Source: JBCCEJ01 sp039030335 (GTDB taxonomy: Bacteria; Pseudomonadota; Gammaproteobacteria; HK1). Taken from it: DNA of 64,000 bases. The stretch is from the NCBI GenBank assembly GCA_039030335.1, contig JBCCEJ010000009.1:50980-114979 (forward strand), in the 5' to 3' direction. Below are positions 8,518 to 17,267 of this stretch, piece after piece (position 1 is the stretch's first letter; each line of letters opens with the position of its first letter). Made by a program: the position numbers and the translations under genes. Below the pieces are notes generated by a model that made no database searches, was not told the DNA's origin, and was given only the letters and a program-made list of their open reading frames with translations.

Positions 8518-10152
8518 TCACGCGATGGCGGCGAGATAGTCTTCCAGGATTTGCCGCTTCAGCGTCTTGCCGGCCACGTTCCTCGGAAAGTCCGGTAGCG
8601 CAAAACAGTCTTTCAACCGCTGAAACTTGGCCGCAACCCGTTCGTTGCTCCACTCGATGAGTTCAGCGGGTTGAAGCGTCGCGCCATCGCGAAGCACCAC
8701 GGCCGCGACCGGTACTTCTCCCCACCGCTCATCGGGCACGCCGAAGACAGCCACGTCGGCAACGGCTGGATGACGGACGATCACTTCTTCGATGTCTTTC
8801 GGATACACGTTCACGCCGCCAGAGATGATCATGTCTTTCTTGCGATCGACCAGATACAGGAACCCATCTTCGTCCACGTAGCCGAGATCGCCAGAATGCA
8901 ACCATCCGTCGACCACGGCAGCCTCGGTGAGGTCGGGCCGGTTGTAGTAGCCCGGCATCAGTAGCGGGCCGCGCCCGCAGATTTCGCCGATCTCGCCCGC
9001 AGCCACTTCATGGCCGCGCTCGTCGACGATCTTCATCTCCAGCATCCTGAGCGGCACGCCGACCGACCGCGTCTTGGCGACGGCATCAGTCTTGTCGAGC
9101 ATCGTGATGAATCCTTCCGTCAGACCGTAGAGTTCATAGAAGCGCCCGGGCAGCTCGGTGTTCAGACGATTCTTGTATTCCAGCAGCAACGGCGCGCCCA
9201 GGCTCTGGATCATTTCGAGCGACGCGAGCCTTGCCGCATCGAAGTCAGGATGATTCAACAACGCCACGATTTGCGACGGCACCATGATGACGTGGGTTAC
9301 GCGGCTCGATTCGATCTCTTCGATCATGCGTTTGGGATCGAACGACTCGTGCAGGATGTAACGGCAGCCCAGAAACATCCAGGGCATGAAATCCATCATC
9401 GCGCCATTGAATACGATGGCACCTGCGTGCAGCACCACCGATTCAGGCGTCATGCGAAACGAGGACGCGAACAGCGTGCAGTAGTGCGCGCGCACGTAGT
9501 GATTGTGCACGATGCCTTTCGGCAGCCCCGTGGTGCCGCTCGAGTACATGATGTTGTAGATATCGTCGTCGGTGAGGGCTGCGTCAGCCGGCTCGGTAGA
9601 GGGGGCGTTTGCGACAAACTCGGAGTAGGTCGCGAATCCCGGCCGCGCGACCTCATCGCCCGCGAGAATAAAACGATCCGCTGCAATGTCGGGCAACTCA
9701 GCCCGAATGCGATTCAATGTGTCGGCGAAAGACGCATCGGCGATCACCATCACCGTGTCGGAATCGACGAGCAGGCTCCTTAGCCCCGCATCCTGCAGCA
9801 ACGTGCTGACCGGCACGATTACGATTCCGGTCCTGGCTGCAGCCCAGTACATCAGCACCAGTTCCAGCCGGTTCGTCATGACCGTCGAAACCTTCTCGCC
9901 CTTGGCAATACCGGCGGCGAGAAGGGCATTGGCCAGCTGATTCACACGCGCGTTCAGCTCCGCGAAAGACCAGTCGACGCCCGCCACGGTGAGCGCCGGC
10001 TCGTGCGGCCGGTAGCGTGCGTGCGCGGGCAGTAGCGTTCCGATGTTGATGGGCGTCGCCCGGTCGCGAGGCGTCGGCGTGCCCCGGGGCGTATTCGCAC
10101 TGATGAATACCTGAGGATACTGACGCGAGGCCGTCGGTGCACCGGTTCGCAT
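8518..10152 (-). CDS. AMP-dependent acyl-CoA synthetase (paralogue 2)
   Basis: About 544 residues, the second adenylate-forming ligase of this region. Motifs parallel those of paralogue 1: YSSGTTGLPKGIVH, YELYGLTEG, LHSGDLGYVDEDGFLY, DRKKDMIISGGVNVYPKD and a C-terminal NVAGKTLKRQ with the catalytic lysine. The two proteins align without gaps over most of their length from INIG-LLPAHARY onward. The start is uncertain: the ATG at 10152 has a weak AGGTG upstream, while an ATG at 10185 and a TTG at 10224 are in frame. The N-terminal extension before the conserved INIG is longer and less conserved than in the paralogue. It is divergently arranged with the SDR gene at 10287. Confidence 0.92.
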   Translation of the reverse strand: MRTGAPTASRQYPQVFISANTPRGTPTPRDRATPINIGTLLPAHARYRPHEPALTVAGVDWSFAELNARVNQLANALLAAGIAKGEKVSTVMTNRLELVLMYWAAARTGIVIVPVSTLLQDAGLRSLLVDSDTVMVIADASFADTLNRIRAELPDIAADRFILAGDEVARPGFATYSEFVANAPSTEPADAALTDDDIYNIMYSSGTTGLPKGIVHNHYVRAHYCTLFASSFRMTPESVVLHAGAIVFNGAMMDFMPWMFLGCRYILHESFDPKRMIEEIESSRVTHVIMVPSQIVALLNHPDFDAARLASLEMIQSLGAPLLLEYKNRLNTELPGRFYELYGLTEGFITMLDKTDAVAKTRSVGVPLRMLEMKIVDERGHEVAAGEIGEICGRGPLLMPGYYNRPDLTEAAVVDGWLHSGDLGYVDEDGFLYLVDRKKDMIISGGVNVYPKDIEEVIVRHPAVADVAVFGVPDERWGEVPVAAVVLRDGATLQPAELIEWSNERVAAKFQRLKDCFALPDFPRNVAGKTLKRQILEDYLAAIA

Positions 10153-10286
10153 GGACGCACCTGACTCGGCGGTGTCTTCACACATTGCGGCGGGCCCGGA
10201 AGTCAGTTGAGATGTCCCTTCCAATACACGGCGTAACGTTGTCGTTCAGCATCCTTAAGACGGACTCGCAACATCAGGTGATCACG

Positions 10287-11030
10287 ATGGAAACAGGCAA
10301 AGTCGCGCTGGTGACCGGTGCGGGCAACGGTATCGGCAAGGCGATCGCCGAACGGCTCTTGAACGACGGCTGTCGCGTACTTTGCTGCGACCGCGACGAC
10401 GCGGCGGCCAACGCGGTCTGCGCGCCGTTCGGCGAGGCTGCCGGTGCAGTCGCCATCGACGTGCGGGCACGGGGTGACGTTGAGCGCGCTGTCGCACATG
10501 CCGTAGAGCGCTGGGGCCAGCTCGATATCGCCGTCGCCAACGCCGGCGTCATGGACCGCGAATCCTTTCTTGAATTCACCGACGCGTGCTGGGACCGCGT
10601 TCTCGGGACGAACCTCTACGGCTGCTTCCTGACCGGACAGGTCGCCGCCCGGCAGATGGTCGCGCAAGGCGGCGGCGGTGCGATCGTCAACGTCGCGTCG
10701 AACTCCGGGGTCTTCGGTGGCCGCGGGCGCGCCGCCTATGGCGCCAGCAAAGCCGGCATCATCAACCTGACGCAGACCATGGCCATCGAACTCGCGGAGC
10801 ACGATATTCGCGTAAATGCCGTCGCGCCCGGTCCGACTCTCACGAATCCGGACAGACAGGGCACACTGATGGCGAGTGCCAGAAACCGCATGCCGCTCAA
10901 GCGCTACGGGAGGCCGGCGGAAATCGCTGCCGTGGCGGCGTTCCTGGCGAGTCCCGATGCGAGCTTCGTCACCGGACAGGTGTACGCCGCCGACGGCGGC
11001 TTTACGACAGCAGGGCTGCTCGAGGGCTGA
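10287..11030 (+). CDS. Short-chain dehydrogenase/reductase
   Basis: A 247-residue classical SDR oxidoreductase using NAD(P). TGAGNGIGKAIA at about 10-21 is the glycine-rich cofactor motif; CCDRDD after beta-2 suggests an NAD(H)-preferring acidic residue. VANAG, the catalytic serine in NVASNSG, and the YGASKAG triad segment are all present, and the C-terminal VTGQVYAADGGF is typical. The ATG at 10287 is preceded by CAGGTG at 10275-10280; a longer frame upstream from 10137 overlaps the synthetase 2 start region and is not used. The neighbour synthetases suggest oxidation of a hydroxyacyl or alcohol intermediate, but the substrate is unknown. Confidence 0.92.
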   Translation: METGKVALVTGAGNGIGKAIAERLLNDGCRVLCCDRDDAAANAVCAPFGEAAGAVAIDVRARGDVERAVAHAVERWGQLDIAVANAGVMDRESFLEFTDACWDRVLGTNLYGCFLTGQVAARQMVAQGGGGAIVNVASNSGVFGGRGRAAYGASKAGIINLTQTMAIELAEHDIRVNAVAPGPTLTNPDRQGTLMASARNRMPLKRYGRPAEIAAVAAFLASPDASFVTGQVYAADGGFTTAGLLEG

Positions 11031-11231
11031 CGCGGCTTCAGACTCGCGGGCCCTGGCGTATCAGCTACCGAAACACAAAAAGAGCTCAACGGTGAGCGGC
11101 GAAGACATGTCCGGTACCCGCGCGCGGACCGGTCTGCCGGACGCGCCGGAGAAACAGCGAAGGTCGGCTCGTTTCGAACCGGGAAAAGGCGAGCCTAGGT
11201 GTTGCGAGTCCGAGCGATCCGAGAGCGATGC

Positions 11232-11381
11232 CGCTAGCCCGCATATTTCACCAGTGCACGAGAGTGGCGCGAAGGCGTTGTGCGCTACATTGCGCGAACG
11301 CCACGTTGGGCCTGGTTGTTCCAAGGCCGAGTGAGGTTCGGCTATGAGAAGCGCCGGACTGGTGAAATTTGCGGGCTAGCG
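11232..11381 (+). mobile_element. MITE-like inverted-repeat element, short copy
   Basis: A 150-base element with nearly perfect terminal inverted repeats: 11233-11255 (GCTAGCCCGCATATTTCACC, then AGT) and 11358-11380 (ends TTTGCGGGCTAGC), 22 of 23 positions complementary. It is the inverted counterpart of the copy at 7480-7732 and lacks that copy's 106-base internal segment. Its right end runs into the neighbouring methyltransferase gene: the TAG inside GCTAGC is that gene's stop codon. No ORF of its own. The preceding 11031-11231 holds no gene that I can support. Confidence 0.8.
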
Positions 11382-12026
11382 CCTGGCCACCATGCAGGCA
11401 TAGTTCTCGGCCGCCGTCGGCGTCTCGGTATTGGGCTCCAGGTGCACGAGCGAACGCGGACTGGCAAAGCCCGCGCGCCGCATGAAATCCAGATGGATGT
11501 CGATCTCGAACCGCCCGGCCTCGTACTCCCAGTCGGTGCCGTCTGGTTTGATGAAATCACCGTTCGCCAGCAGTCCGCCTTCGGGCAACGTCTCGTAGCA
11601 GCGGGCATAGACGTCGGCGACGGGTTCCCGGCCGCCGAGGTCGTGCAATGCCCAGGTCGAGATGATCGCATCGGGCTGCCGCGACAGGCTGGCCGGCCAC
11701 GACTGGCTCATGAGGTCGGCATTCGTGAACACCACGCGATGCACCAGATCGTCGATGGTCTCGCGCGCGACGTCGAAAAACACTTCCGAGAAATCGAGCG
11801 CTTCGTACGTGAGTTCGTCGTGCCGCTCGAGAATATGGCGTGCCATATACCCAGGGCCCGTGCCGAGTTCGACGACGTGCGGCGCCGCTTTACCGAGCGA
11901 CCGGACCTCGTCGAGGATCATGTCGAAGAGTTGCAACCGCGGCGGCGTCGGCACAAACCGGCTGGCCCAGCCACGCACGAACTCGGCGTCATGAAACTCG
12001 TGCAACGCACCTACGAACCCGGCCAT
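11376..12026 (-). CDS. SAM-dependent methyltransferase, class I
   Basis: A 216-residue Rossmann-fold methyltransferase. Motif I is VVELGTGPGYMARHI at about 51-65, followed by an acidic residue region (ALDFSEVFFDVAR) for the ribose, and the post-II segment DAIISTWALHDLGG, characteristic of small-molecule methyltransferases. The ATG at 12026 begins MAGFVGALHEFHDAEF. The C-terminus ends CMVARR and its TAG stop codon lies within the terminal inverted repeat of the element at 11232-11381, so the original C-terminus may have been altered by that insertion. It stands alone, divergent from the ABC exporter. The substrate is unknown. Confidence 0.8.
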   Translation of the reverse strand: MAGFVGALHEFHDAEFVRGWASRFVPTPPRLQLFDMILDEVRSLGKAAPHVVELGTGPGYMARHILERHDELTYEALDFSEVFFDVARETIDDLVHRVVFTNADLMSQSWPASLSRQPDAIISTWALHDLGGREPVADVYARCYETLPEGGLLANGDFIKPDGTDWEYEAGRFEIDIHLDFMRRAGFASPRSLVHLEPNTETPTAAENYACMVARR

Positions 12027-12379
12027 GTCGACATACTCCCAATTTCCCGGCTAGCGCACCTTAGCGCCACCTTGGAGGCGGTGCAATCGGGGGCGTGGGT
12101 GCACGGCCCGGAACCACGAACGTCAAAAAAAGGCGGATTGAGCGCCCGCTCGGAGGTGATGGGACGCCGGGAGACGGCAACCCTGGCGGCGCGATTCCAG
12201 GCGTCTTCGGCATGCAGATGGGCCGCGCCCAACCAATGGCGAACGCCCGAGTCAGATAATCGCCTGCGAAAATCCCGAACAAATCGTCTTTGCGGGCATC
12301 CAAGCCATAGGTTTCGCACAAGATCACTGTGGTACTAATCTCTTCTGCAGTCCCCGGACACGCACCAGCAAGCGGTCAC
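12027..12379. other. Intergenic gap between divergent genes
   Basis: A 353-base gap between the methyltransferase and the ABC ATPase. It must hold both promoters; TACTAAT at 12333-12339 is a possible -10 box for the ATPase gene, without a convincing -35. A minus-strand frame starting at ATG 12327 is protein-like for about 35 residues (LFGIFAGDYLTRAFAIGW) and then becomes proline-rich noise, perhaps a decayed gene fragment. Confidence 0.35.
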
Positions 12380-13063
12380 ATGCTCACCATCCAACAACTC
12401 TCGATGCACTACGAAGCCGAAGACGGCTCGGCGCTGCGAATCCTCGAGTCGCTCGACCTCGACGTCGCAGCCGGCGAGAGCGTCGCGATCACCGGACCAT
12501 CCGGTTGCGGTAAGACCACGCTGCTGCTGCTTCTGGCCGGATTGGAACGCCCGACGTCGGGTGCCGTGGCGCTCAGCGGGCAGGAGCTGACGCACCTCGA
12601 CGCGGATGCGCTCGCTGACCTTCGTCGCGACAAGGTCGGCATCATCTTCCAGGCCTTTCACCTGGTGCCGAGCATTTCGGCATTGGAGAACGTGGCGCTG
12701 CCCCTGCAGATTGCCGGACGTCCCGGGTCGCGCGAAACTGCGTCCAACCTGCTCGAACGTGTCGGACTCGGGAGTCGCAAAGCCCATCTGCCGGCCAAGC
12801 TTTCGGGCGGCGAGAAGCAGCGTGTCGCGATCGCACGCGCGCTCGCGCATCAACCGGCGCTGCTGCTGGCCGACGAGCCAACGGGCAACTTGGACGAGAA
12901 TACCGGCGCGGTAGTGAGCGATCTGCTGTTCGATCTGCACCGCGAATCGAATTCTGCGATGGTCGTCGTCACCCACGACCTCGGCCTGGCCGCGCGCTGC
13001 GATCGGATCCTGCAGCTGCACCAGGGTCAGCTGGAACAATCGGAGGCTGGCACTTCGCCATGA
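12380..13063 (+). CDS. ABC exporter ATPase, LolD/YbbA family
   Basis: A 227-residue ATP-binding subunit of the MacB/LolD type. Walker A GPSGCGKTT lies at about 39-47, the Q-loop segment is IIFQAFHLVPSISALENV, the signature is LSGGEKQR, Walker B is LLLADEP followed by TGNLDENTG, and the H-loop is VVVTHD. The FQAFHLVP and TGNLD features point to the subgroup that works with FtsX-type permeases. The start is the ATG at 12380 (MLTIQQLSMHYEAEDG). Its stop overlaps the start of the permease gene by four bases (ATGA), so the two are translationally coupled. It likely extrudes a lipid or hydrophobic molecule from the inner membrane. Confidence 0.93.
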   Translation: MLTIQQLSMHYEAEDGSALRILESLDLDVAAGESVAITGPSGCGKTTLLLLLAGLERPTSGAVALSGQELTHLDADALADLRRDKVGIIFQAFHLVPSISALENVALPLQIAGRPGSRETASNLLERVGLGSRKAHLPAKLSGGEKQRVAIARALAHQPALLLADEPTGNLDENTGAVVSDLLFDLHRESNSAMVVVTHDLGLAARCDRILQLHQGQLEQSEAGTSP

Positions 13064-15573
13064 ACACCGCCCTGCTCTCCTTTGCATTTCGCGATCTGCG
13101 CAACGCCGGCCGGCCGCTGGTGGTCCTCTGCGCCTGCCTGGTCCTGGCCGTGACGCTGATCACTGCGACAGGTGGTCTGTTTTATCTGGTGCGCGACGCA
13201 CTGCTGAGCGACACGCGCGCGCTGTTCGGCGGCGACGTCGAACTCCGCGACCGGCAGCGGATCGATGCCCCGGTACTCGACTGGCTGAACGAGCGGGCCG
13301 AGGTGTCGCTGCTCGTCGAATTGCGCACGATGGCGGCGGCGGAAGACGGCCAGCTGCAAATCGTGCAGGTACAGGCCGTCGACGACGCATATCCGCTCTA
13401 CGGCAATGTGGAGCTCATGCCGGCAATGCCTGTCGCCGAGGCGCTCGCAATGCGCGACGGCGTGTTTGGCGCGGCGTTCGACCCCGCGCTCGCCGAGTCA
13501 CTTGGCCTCACCGTCGGCGATCAGCTCGAGATAGGCGCACTGAAGCTCGAACTCCGCGCCAGTATCAAACGTCAGCCAGACAGGGCCTTGCGTGCAACCT
13601 GGCGCGGACCCCCGATACTGATCGCGCAGACCGCCCTCGAACAGGCGGAGCTGCTGGTGCCGGGCGCGCGCAGTTCGTGGCGCTACAGAACCCGGCTAAC
13701 GGGAACTCCGGATCGGTTCATCGCTCAGTTGAACGGTGCGTTCCCCGACAGCCAATTCGAGATCCGCACGTTCGAAGGCCGCGGCACCCGCATCGCCGAG
13801 GTGCTGGGGCAGCTGGCTTCGGGCCTTCTGCTGGTCGCATTCAGCGCGCTGTTCATCGGCGGGCTCGGGATCTTCAACAGCGTGCATGCCTACCTGCAGG
13901 GCAAGCTCGCCACGCTCGCGACGCTCAGGGCGTTGGGCTTGCGCGATGCGAATCTTTCAGCGCTGTATCTCGCTCAGGTGGTTGCGCTGGCAGGGCTCGC
14001 GTCGCTGGCCGGCGTTGTCGTCGGCGGGGCGCTCGCGGTGGTGGGTGCCGGCATTGTGCGGGAATCGTTGCCTCTCGAATTTGGCTTGGGCGCGCTGCTG
14101 TGGCCCGCCGTGACGGCTTTGACGCTGGGTGTGCTGACGGCGATCACGTTCGCACTGCCGGCTCTTGGCAAAGCGGTCGCGGTGTCGCCAGCCATCCTGT
14201 TTCGCGGCGATACGGTCGACGCGCCGCCCGTCGCCCGCCGTTATCTGGCCGGAACCGCGGTCTGTGGAGCGGCACTGGCGGCGATGGTGCTCGCCGTGTT
14301 GCCAGACACGCTGTTTGCGGCGGGCTTCGTCGTCACCATCCTGGCGCTGCTCGGCGGGTTCGAGCTCCTCGTGCGTCTGCTGAAGGCCATCGCGCCGCGC
14401 GTCGCGGAACACCCGGCGCTGGTGTCGAAGTTTGCTTTTCGTCTCGCGCTCGCGAACCTGTACCGGCCGGGCTCGCCGCTGCGGCCGTTGCTGTTGTCGC
14501 TGGGTTCGGCGTTGACGTTGCTGGTCGCAACGGGCCTCGTCGTCATGGCGTTGCACAAGACCATCGAAGACACGATCCCGGCGGATTCGCCGGATCTGGT
14601 GTTCTATGACATCGGCACCGATCAGCTCGACCTCGTGCGCGAGACGTTGGCACAACAGACAACCCTCGAACGCGCGGACTTCGCGCCGTTGGTGCTGGGG
14701 CGCCTGGAGACTGTCAACGATGAGGCACTGCGCCTGGCCGAGGATGTGAAGCGCGCACTCGAATCGCGTGACGAACACAAGCTCACCTACCGCGGCGCCA
14801 ATATCGACGATGTCGCCGTCCGCGACGGCGCCTGGTGGCCGGCCGACTACAGCGGCCCACCCGTCGTCGCGATGGAAGACCGTGAGGCGGACCAGCTCGG
14901 CCTTGCGGTCGGCGACCGTCTCGTATTCGAGATCATGGGCGAGCGGGTCGAGACCCAGCTGGTTGCGATCTTCAGCCAGCGCCGGCATCAGGCGCGCTTC
15001 TGGTTCGAAGCGATGTTTTCTGACGGCACGCTGGAGCCGTTCATCACCCGTCACGTCGGCACGGCATCGCTCGGAGACGACGATGTCGATGCGTCCCGGC
15101 GCGCACTCGCTCGCAGCGCGCCCAATATCGTCACCATCGATATTCGCAACATTCTCGACGAAGCCAGTCAGCTGCTCGGCAAGGCGGCCGCCGGGCTGGC
15201 GGTGGTCGCGGCCGTCAGTCTCGCCGCCAGCGCACTGGTGCTGGCCGGTGTGGTCGCGAGCGCGCGCACACGGCAGGTACACGAGGCTGTGCTGCTCCAC
15301 ACGCTCGGCGCCCGTATCGACGTGATCCGAAAGGCGCTGCAGCTCGAATATGCGCTGATGGCCGTAGTTGCGTCGCTGGTGGCGGTTTTGCTCGGTACCG
15401 TGATCGCCGGCGCGCTGCTGCACTATCGGTTGCAATTGCCGGTCGAAGCGACCTGGTGGCTGGCAGCAGCCATCGCCCTTGGCGCGAGCACCCTGGCACT
15501 GGCGAGCGGTGCGCGCTACGTCATCGGGGAGCTGCGACTGGTGCCGGCCACACTGCTGCGCGCGCAAGGCTGA
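13060..15573 (+). CDS. FtsX-like permease, YbbP-type
   Basis: An 837-residue inner-membrane permease that pairs with the preceding ATPase. It begins with an N-terminal transmembrane helix (about 20-45), then a periplasmic domain, a set of three helices with the FtsX core (LLLVAFSALFIGGLGIFNSVHAYLQ, then TLATLRALGLRDANLSALYL), further central helices at about 390-440 and 475-500, a second periplasmic domain, and a second FtsX-like helix set (ASALVLAGVVASARTRQVHEAVLLHTLGA) at the C-terminus. This duplicated layout is that of YbbP-like proteins. It is the last gene of the two-gene exporter unit and is followed by a strong hairpin at 15631-15658. Confidence 0.9.
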   Translation: MNTALLSFAFRDLRNAGRPLVVLCACLVLAVTLITATGGLFYLVRDALLSDTRALFGGDVELRDRQRIDAPVLDWLNERAEVSLLVELRTMAAAEDGQLQIVQVQAVDDAYPLYGNVELMPAMPVAEALAMRDGVFGAAFDPALAESLGLTVGDQLEIGALKLELRASIKRQPDRALRATWRGPPILIAQTALEQAELLVPGARSSWRYRTRLTGTPDRFIAQLNGAFPDSQFEIRTFEGRGTRIAEVLGQLASGLLLVAFSALFIGGLGIFNSVHAYLQGKLATLATLRALGLRDANLSALYLAQVVALAGLASLAGVVVGGALAVVGAGIVRESLPLEFGLGALLWPAVTALTLGVLTAITFALPALGKAVAVSPAILFRGDTVDAPPVARRYLAGTAVCGAALAAMVLAVLPDTLFAAGFVVTILALLGGFELLVRLLKAIAPRVAEHPALVSKFAFRLALANLYRPGSPLRPLLLSLGSALTLLVATGLVVMALHKTIEDTIPADSPDLVFYDIGTDQLDLVRETLAQQTTLERADFAPLVLGRLETVNDEALRLAEDVKRALESRDEHKLTYRGANIDDVAVRDGAWWPADYSGPPVVAMEDREADQLGLAVGDRLVFEIMGERVETQLVAIFSQRRHQARFWFEAMFSDGTLEPFITRHVGTASLGDDDVDASRRALARSAPNIVTIDIRNILDEASQLLGKAAAGLAVVAAVSLAASALVLAGVVASARTRQVHEAVLLHTLGARIDVIRKALQLEYALMAVVASLVAVLLGTVIAGALLHYRLQLPVEATWWLAAAIALGASTLALASGARYVIGELRLVPATLLRAQG

Positions 15574-15630
15574 CCCACACCTTTTCGTTCGAAACACTGG
15601 CGCGCGGTTAAACGGTGCCCCAGGTTGCCG

Positions 15631-15658
15631 CGGGTGCCTCGCAGACTCGAGGCACCCG
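15631..15658. terminator. Hairpin terminator between convergent genes
   Basis: An 11-base perfect stem, CGGGTGCCTCG (15631-15641) and CGAGGCACCCG (15648-15658), closes a six-base loop. It lies between the ends of the permease gene and the aldehyde dehydrogenase gene. The U-rich tail is poor (CTACTCTTC), so termination strength is uncertain. Confidence 0.6.
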
Positions 15659-15688
15659 GCTACTCTTCAAGCGGTGTCTTGGACTGGA

Positions 15689-17125
15689 CTAAACCGGCGT
15701 CGCTAGATGCGAGACGTTTTTGACGACGGTGTAGCCATCCAGGCCCTCGGTGCCGCCTTCCCGCCCGTAGCCGCTTTCCTTGACACCGCCGAACGGCGTT
15801 TCCGCGCTCGATGCCACGAGGTGGTTGATGGAGAGATTGCCCACCTCGACTTCGCTCGCGAGTTGCTCTGCCGTCACGGCCGAGTTCGTGAACGCGTAGG
15901 CGGCAAGACCGTAAGGCAGACGGTTGGCGACGGACACCGCCTCGTCGATCGACTGCACCCGGTTCACCACGGCCAACGGCCCGAAGGGTTCTTCGTTCGT
16001 CACGCGGGCGTCATCGGGCACGTCGGCCAGCACCGTCAGCTCGTGGAGATATCCCTGGTTGCCAATCTGCCGCCCGCCAGCAGCGATCCTGGCCCCTTTC
16101 GCGACCGCGTCTTCGATAAACGCCTGGGTTGCGTGTAAGCGCCGGTCATTTGCCACCGGCCCCATGACGGTTTCCGGATCGAAGCCGTCACCAGTACGGA
16201 TCGCCTTGGCCTGCTCGGCAAACGATTCGAGGAAATCGTCAAACATCTGCTCATGTACCAGGAAGCGCGTTGGCGACACGCAAACCTGGCCCGAGTTGCG
16301 CGATTTGCCCATCGCACAAGTGGCTCCAACTTTGAGCGGGTCGACGTCACGGTCGACGATCACCGGTGCGTGGCCGCCAAGTTCCATGATCGTCGGCTTC
16401 ATTTGCCGGGCGGCGAGCCCTGCCAGATGTTTGCCGACCGGAATCGAGCCTGTGAACGTGACCAGCCGGATCACCTCGGAGCTAATCAGGAATTCGGAAA
16501 TTTCCGACGGGATGCCGAACACGAGGTTCACGACGCCTGGCGGGCAACCGGCGTCATGGAAAGCGCGCACCAGCTCGAAGGCACCGGCAGGTGTCTCTTC
16601 GCTCGCCTTCAGTACCAGCGAGCAGCCGGCGGCCAGCGCACCGGCGACCTTACGTGTCGGCGAACTGATCGGGAAGTTCCAGGGTGCCAGTGCCGCCACG
16701 GGGCCGATCGGTTGGCGCAAAACGGTGTGGCGCATCGGTGCGTCCGACGGGATGATGCGGCCGTACGCACGCCGCCCTTCAGCCGCGTCCCACTCGATGA
16801 TCTCGCAGGCGCGCATGACTTCGACCCGTGCCTGACCCAGGGGCTTGCCCTGTTCGCGCGTGATCGCCTCGGCAATGGAATCGGCCCGTTCGCGAAGCAA
16901 TGCCGTCGCTTTGCGCATGACCGTCTCGCGCTCAGCCGGGCTCTTGCGCGACCAGATGAGATGCCCTTGCGCAACGGCGTCCACGGCATGCTTCAAATCA
17001 GCCTCGGTGGCATGCGGCACTTCGGCGAATGCTTCTCCGGAAGAGGGATTGATGACCGGCGCGCCATCGCGAGACAGAAACTCGCCGTTGATCAGAAGCT
17101 TGAGGTCGGGGTAGTAGTGGGTCAT
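15689..17125 (-). CDS. NAD(P)-dependent aldehyde dehydrogenase
   Basis: A 478-residue member of the aldehyde dehydrogenase superfamily, closest in look to succinate-semialdehyde/aldehyde dehydrogenases. Catalytic residues are visible: Asn150 in PWNFP, Lys173 in LKASEETP, Glu248 in MELGGHAP, and Cys282 in NSGQVCVSPTR; the C-terminal EEPFGP motif is present. The ATG at 17125 (MTHYYPDLKLLING) has an excellent GGGAGAT ribosome binding site, whereas an upstream ATG at 17164 is not supported. It lies downstream of the BCCT carrier and micro-protein on the same strand after 142 bases with AT-rich promoter-like sequence, so it may have its own promoter. With a betaine-type carrier, a role in choline or betaine-aldehyde type metabolism is possible but unproven. 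Confidence 0.92.
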   Translation of the reverse strand: MTHYYPDLKLLINGEFLSRDGAPVINPSSGEAFAEVPHATEADLKHAVDAVAQGHLIWSRKSPAERETVMRKATALLRERADSIAEAITREQGKPLGQARVEVMRACEIIEWDAAEGRRAYGRIIPSDAPMRHTVLRQPIGPVAALAPWNFPISSPTRKVAGALAAGCSLVLKASEETPAGAFELVRAFHDAGCPPGVVNLVFGIPSEISEFLISSEVIRLVTFTGSIPVGKHLAGLAARQMKPTIMELGGHAPVIVDRDVDPLKVGATCAMGKSRNSGQVCVSPTRFLVHEQMFDDFLESFAEQAKAIRTGDGFDPETVMGPVANDRRLHATQAFIEDAVAKGARIAAGGRQIGNQGYLHELTVLADVPDDARVTNEEPFGPLAVVNRVQSIDEAVSVANRLPYGLAAYAFTNSAVTAEQLASEVEVGNLSINHLVASSAETPFGGVKESGYGREGGTEGLDGYTVVKNVSHLATPV

Positions 17126-17159
17126 GAGGATCTCCCTGCGGTTCGATGACAATCTATCC

Positions 17160-17200
17160 ATCAAATGCGATTGATTCTCATTAATATATACGATGCAGTA
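17160..17200 (-). promoter_or_regulatory. AT-rich promoter-like region upstream of the aldehyde dehydrogenase
   Basis: An unusually AT-rich patch for this GC-rich window. Read on the minus strand it contains TATATT (a -10-like hexamer) followed by AATGAGAATCAATCGCATT, which resembles half of a Fur-type site but lacks full symmetry. Likely the aldehyde dehydrogenase promoter; regulator unknown. Confidence 0.35.
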
Positions 17201-17267
17201 GATTCCTGAGTATCCCCGTGGACAATCTCGGTTGCAGACTCGAACAACGGCTGGGGGCAGGCGGTCG

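Noticed and set aside
11280..12338. A 352-codon plus-strand frame crossing the element and the methyltransferase
   Set aside because: It begins in the inverted repeat and is antisense to a motif-bearing methyltransferase.
13957..15597. A 546-codon open frame on the minus strand opposite the FtsX-like permease
   Set aside because: The forward frame has clear transmembrane and FtsX motifs and is coupled to the ATPase gene; the reverse frame has Arg/Gln-rich, motif-free composition typical of antisense frames in GC-rich DNA.
17160..17200. A Fur box upstream of the aldehyde dehydrogenase
   Set aside because: Only part of the consensus is present and there is no second half-site; kept only as a promoter-like region.
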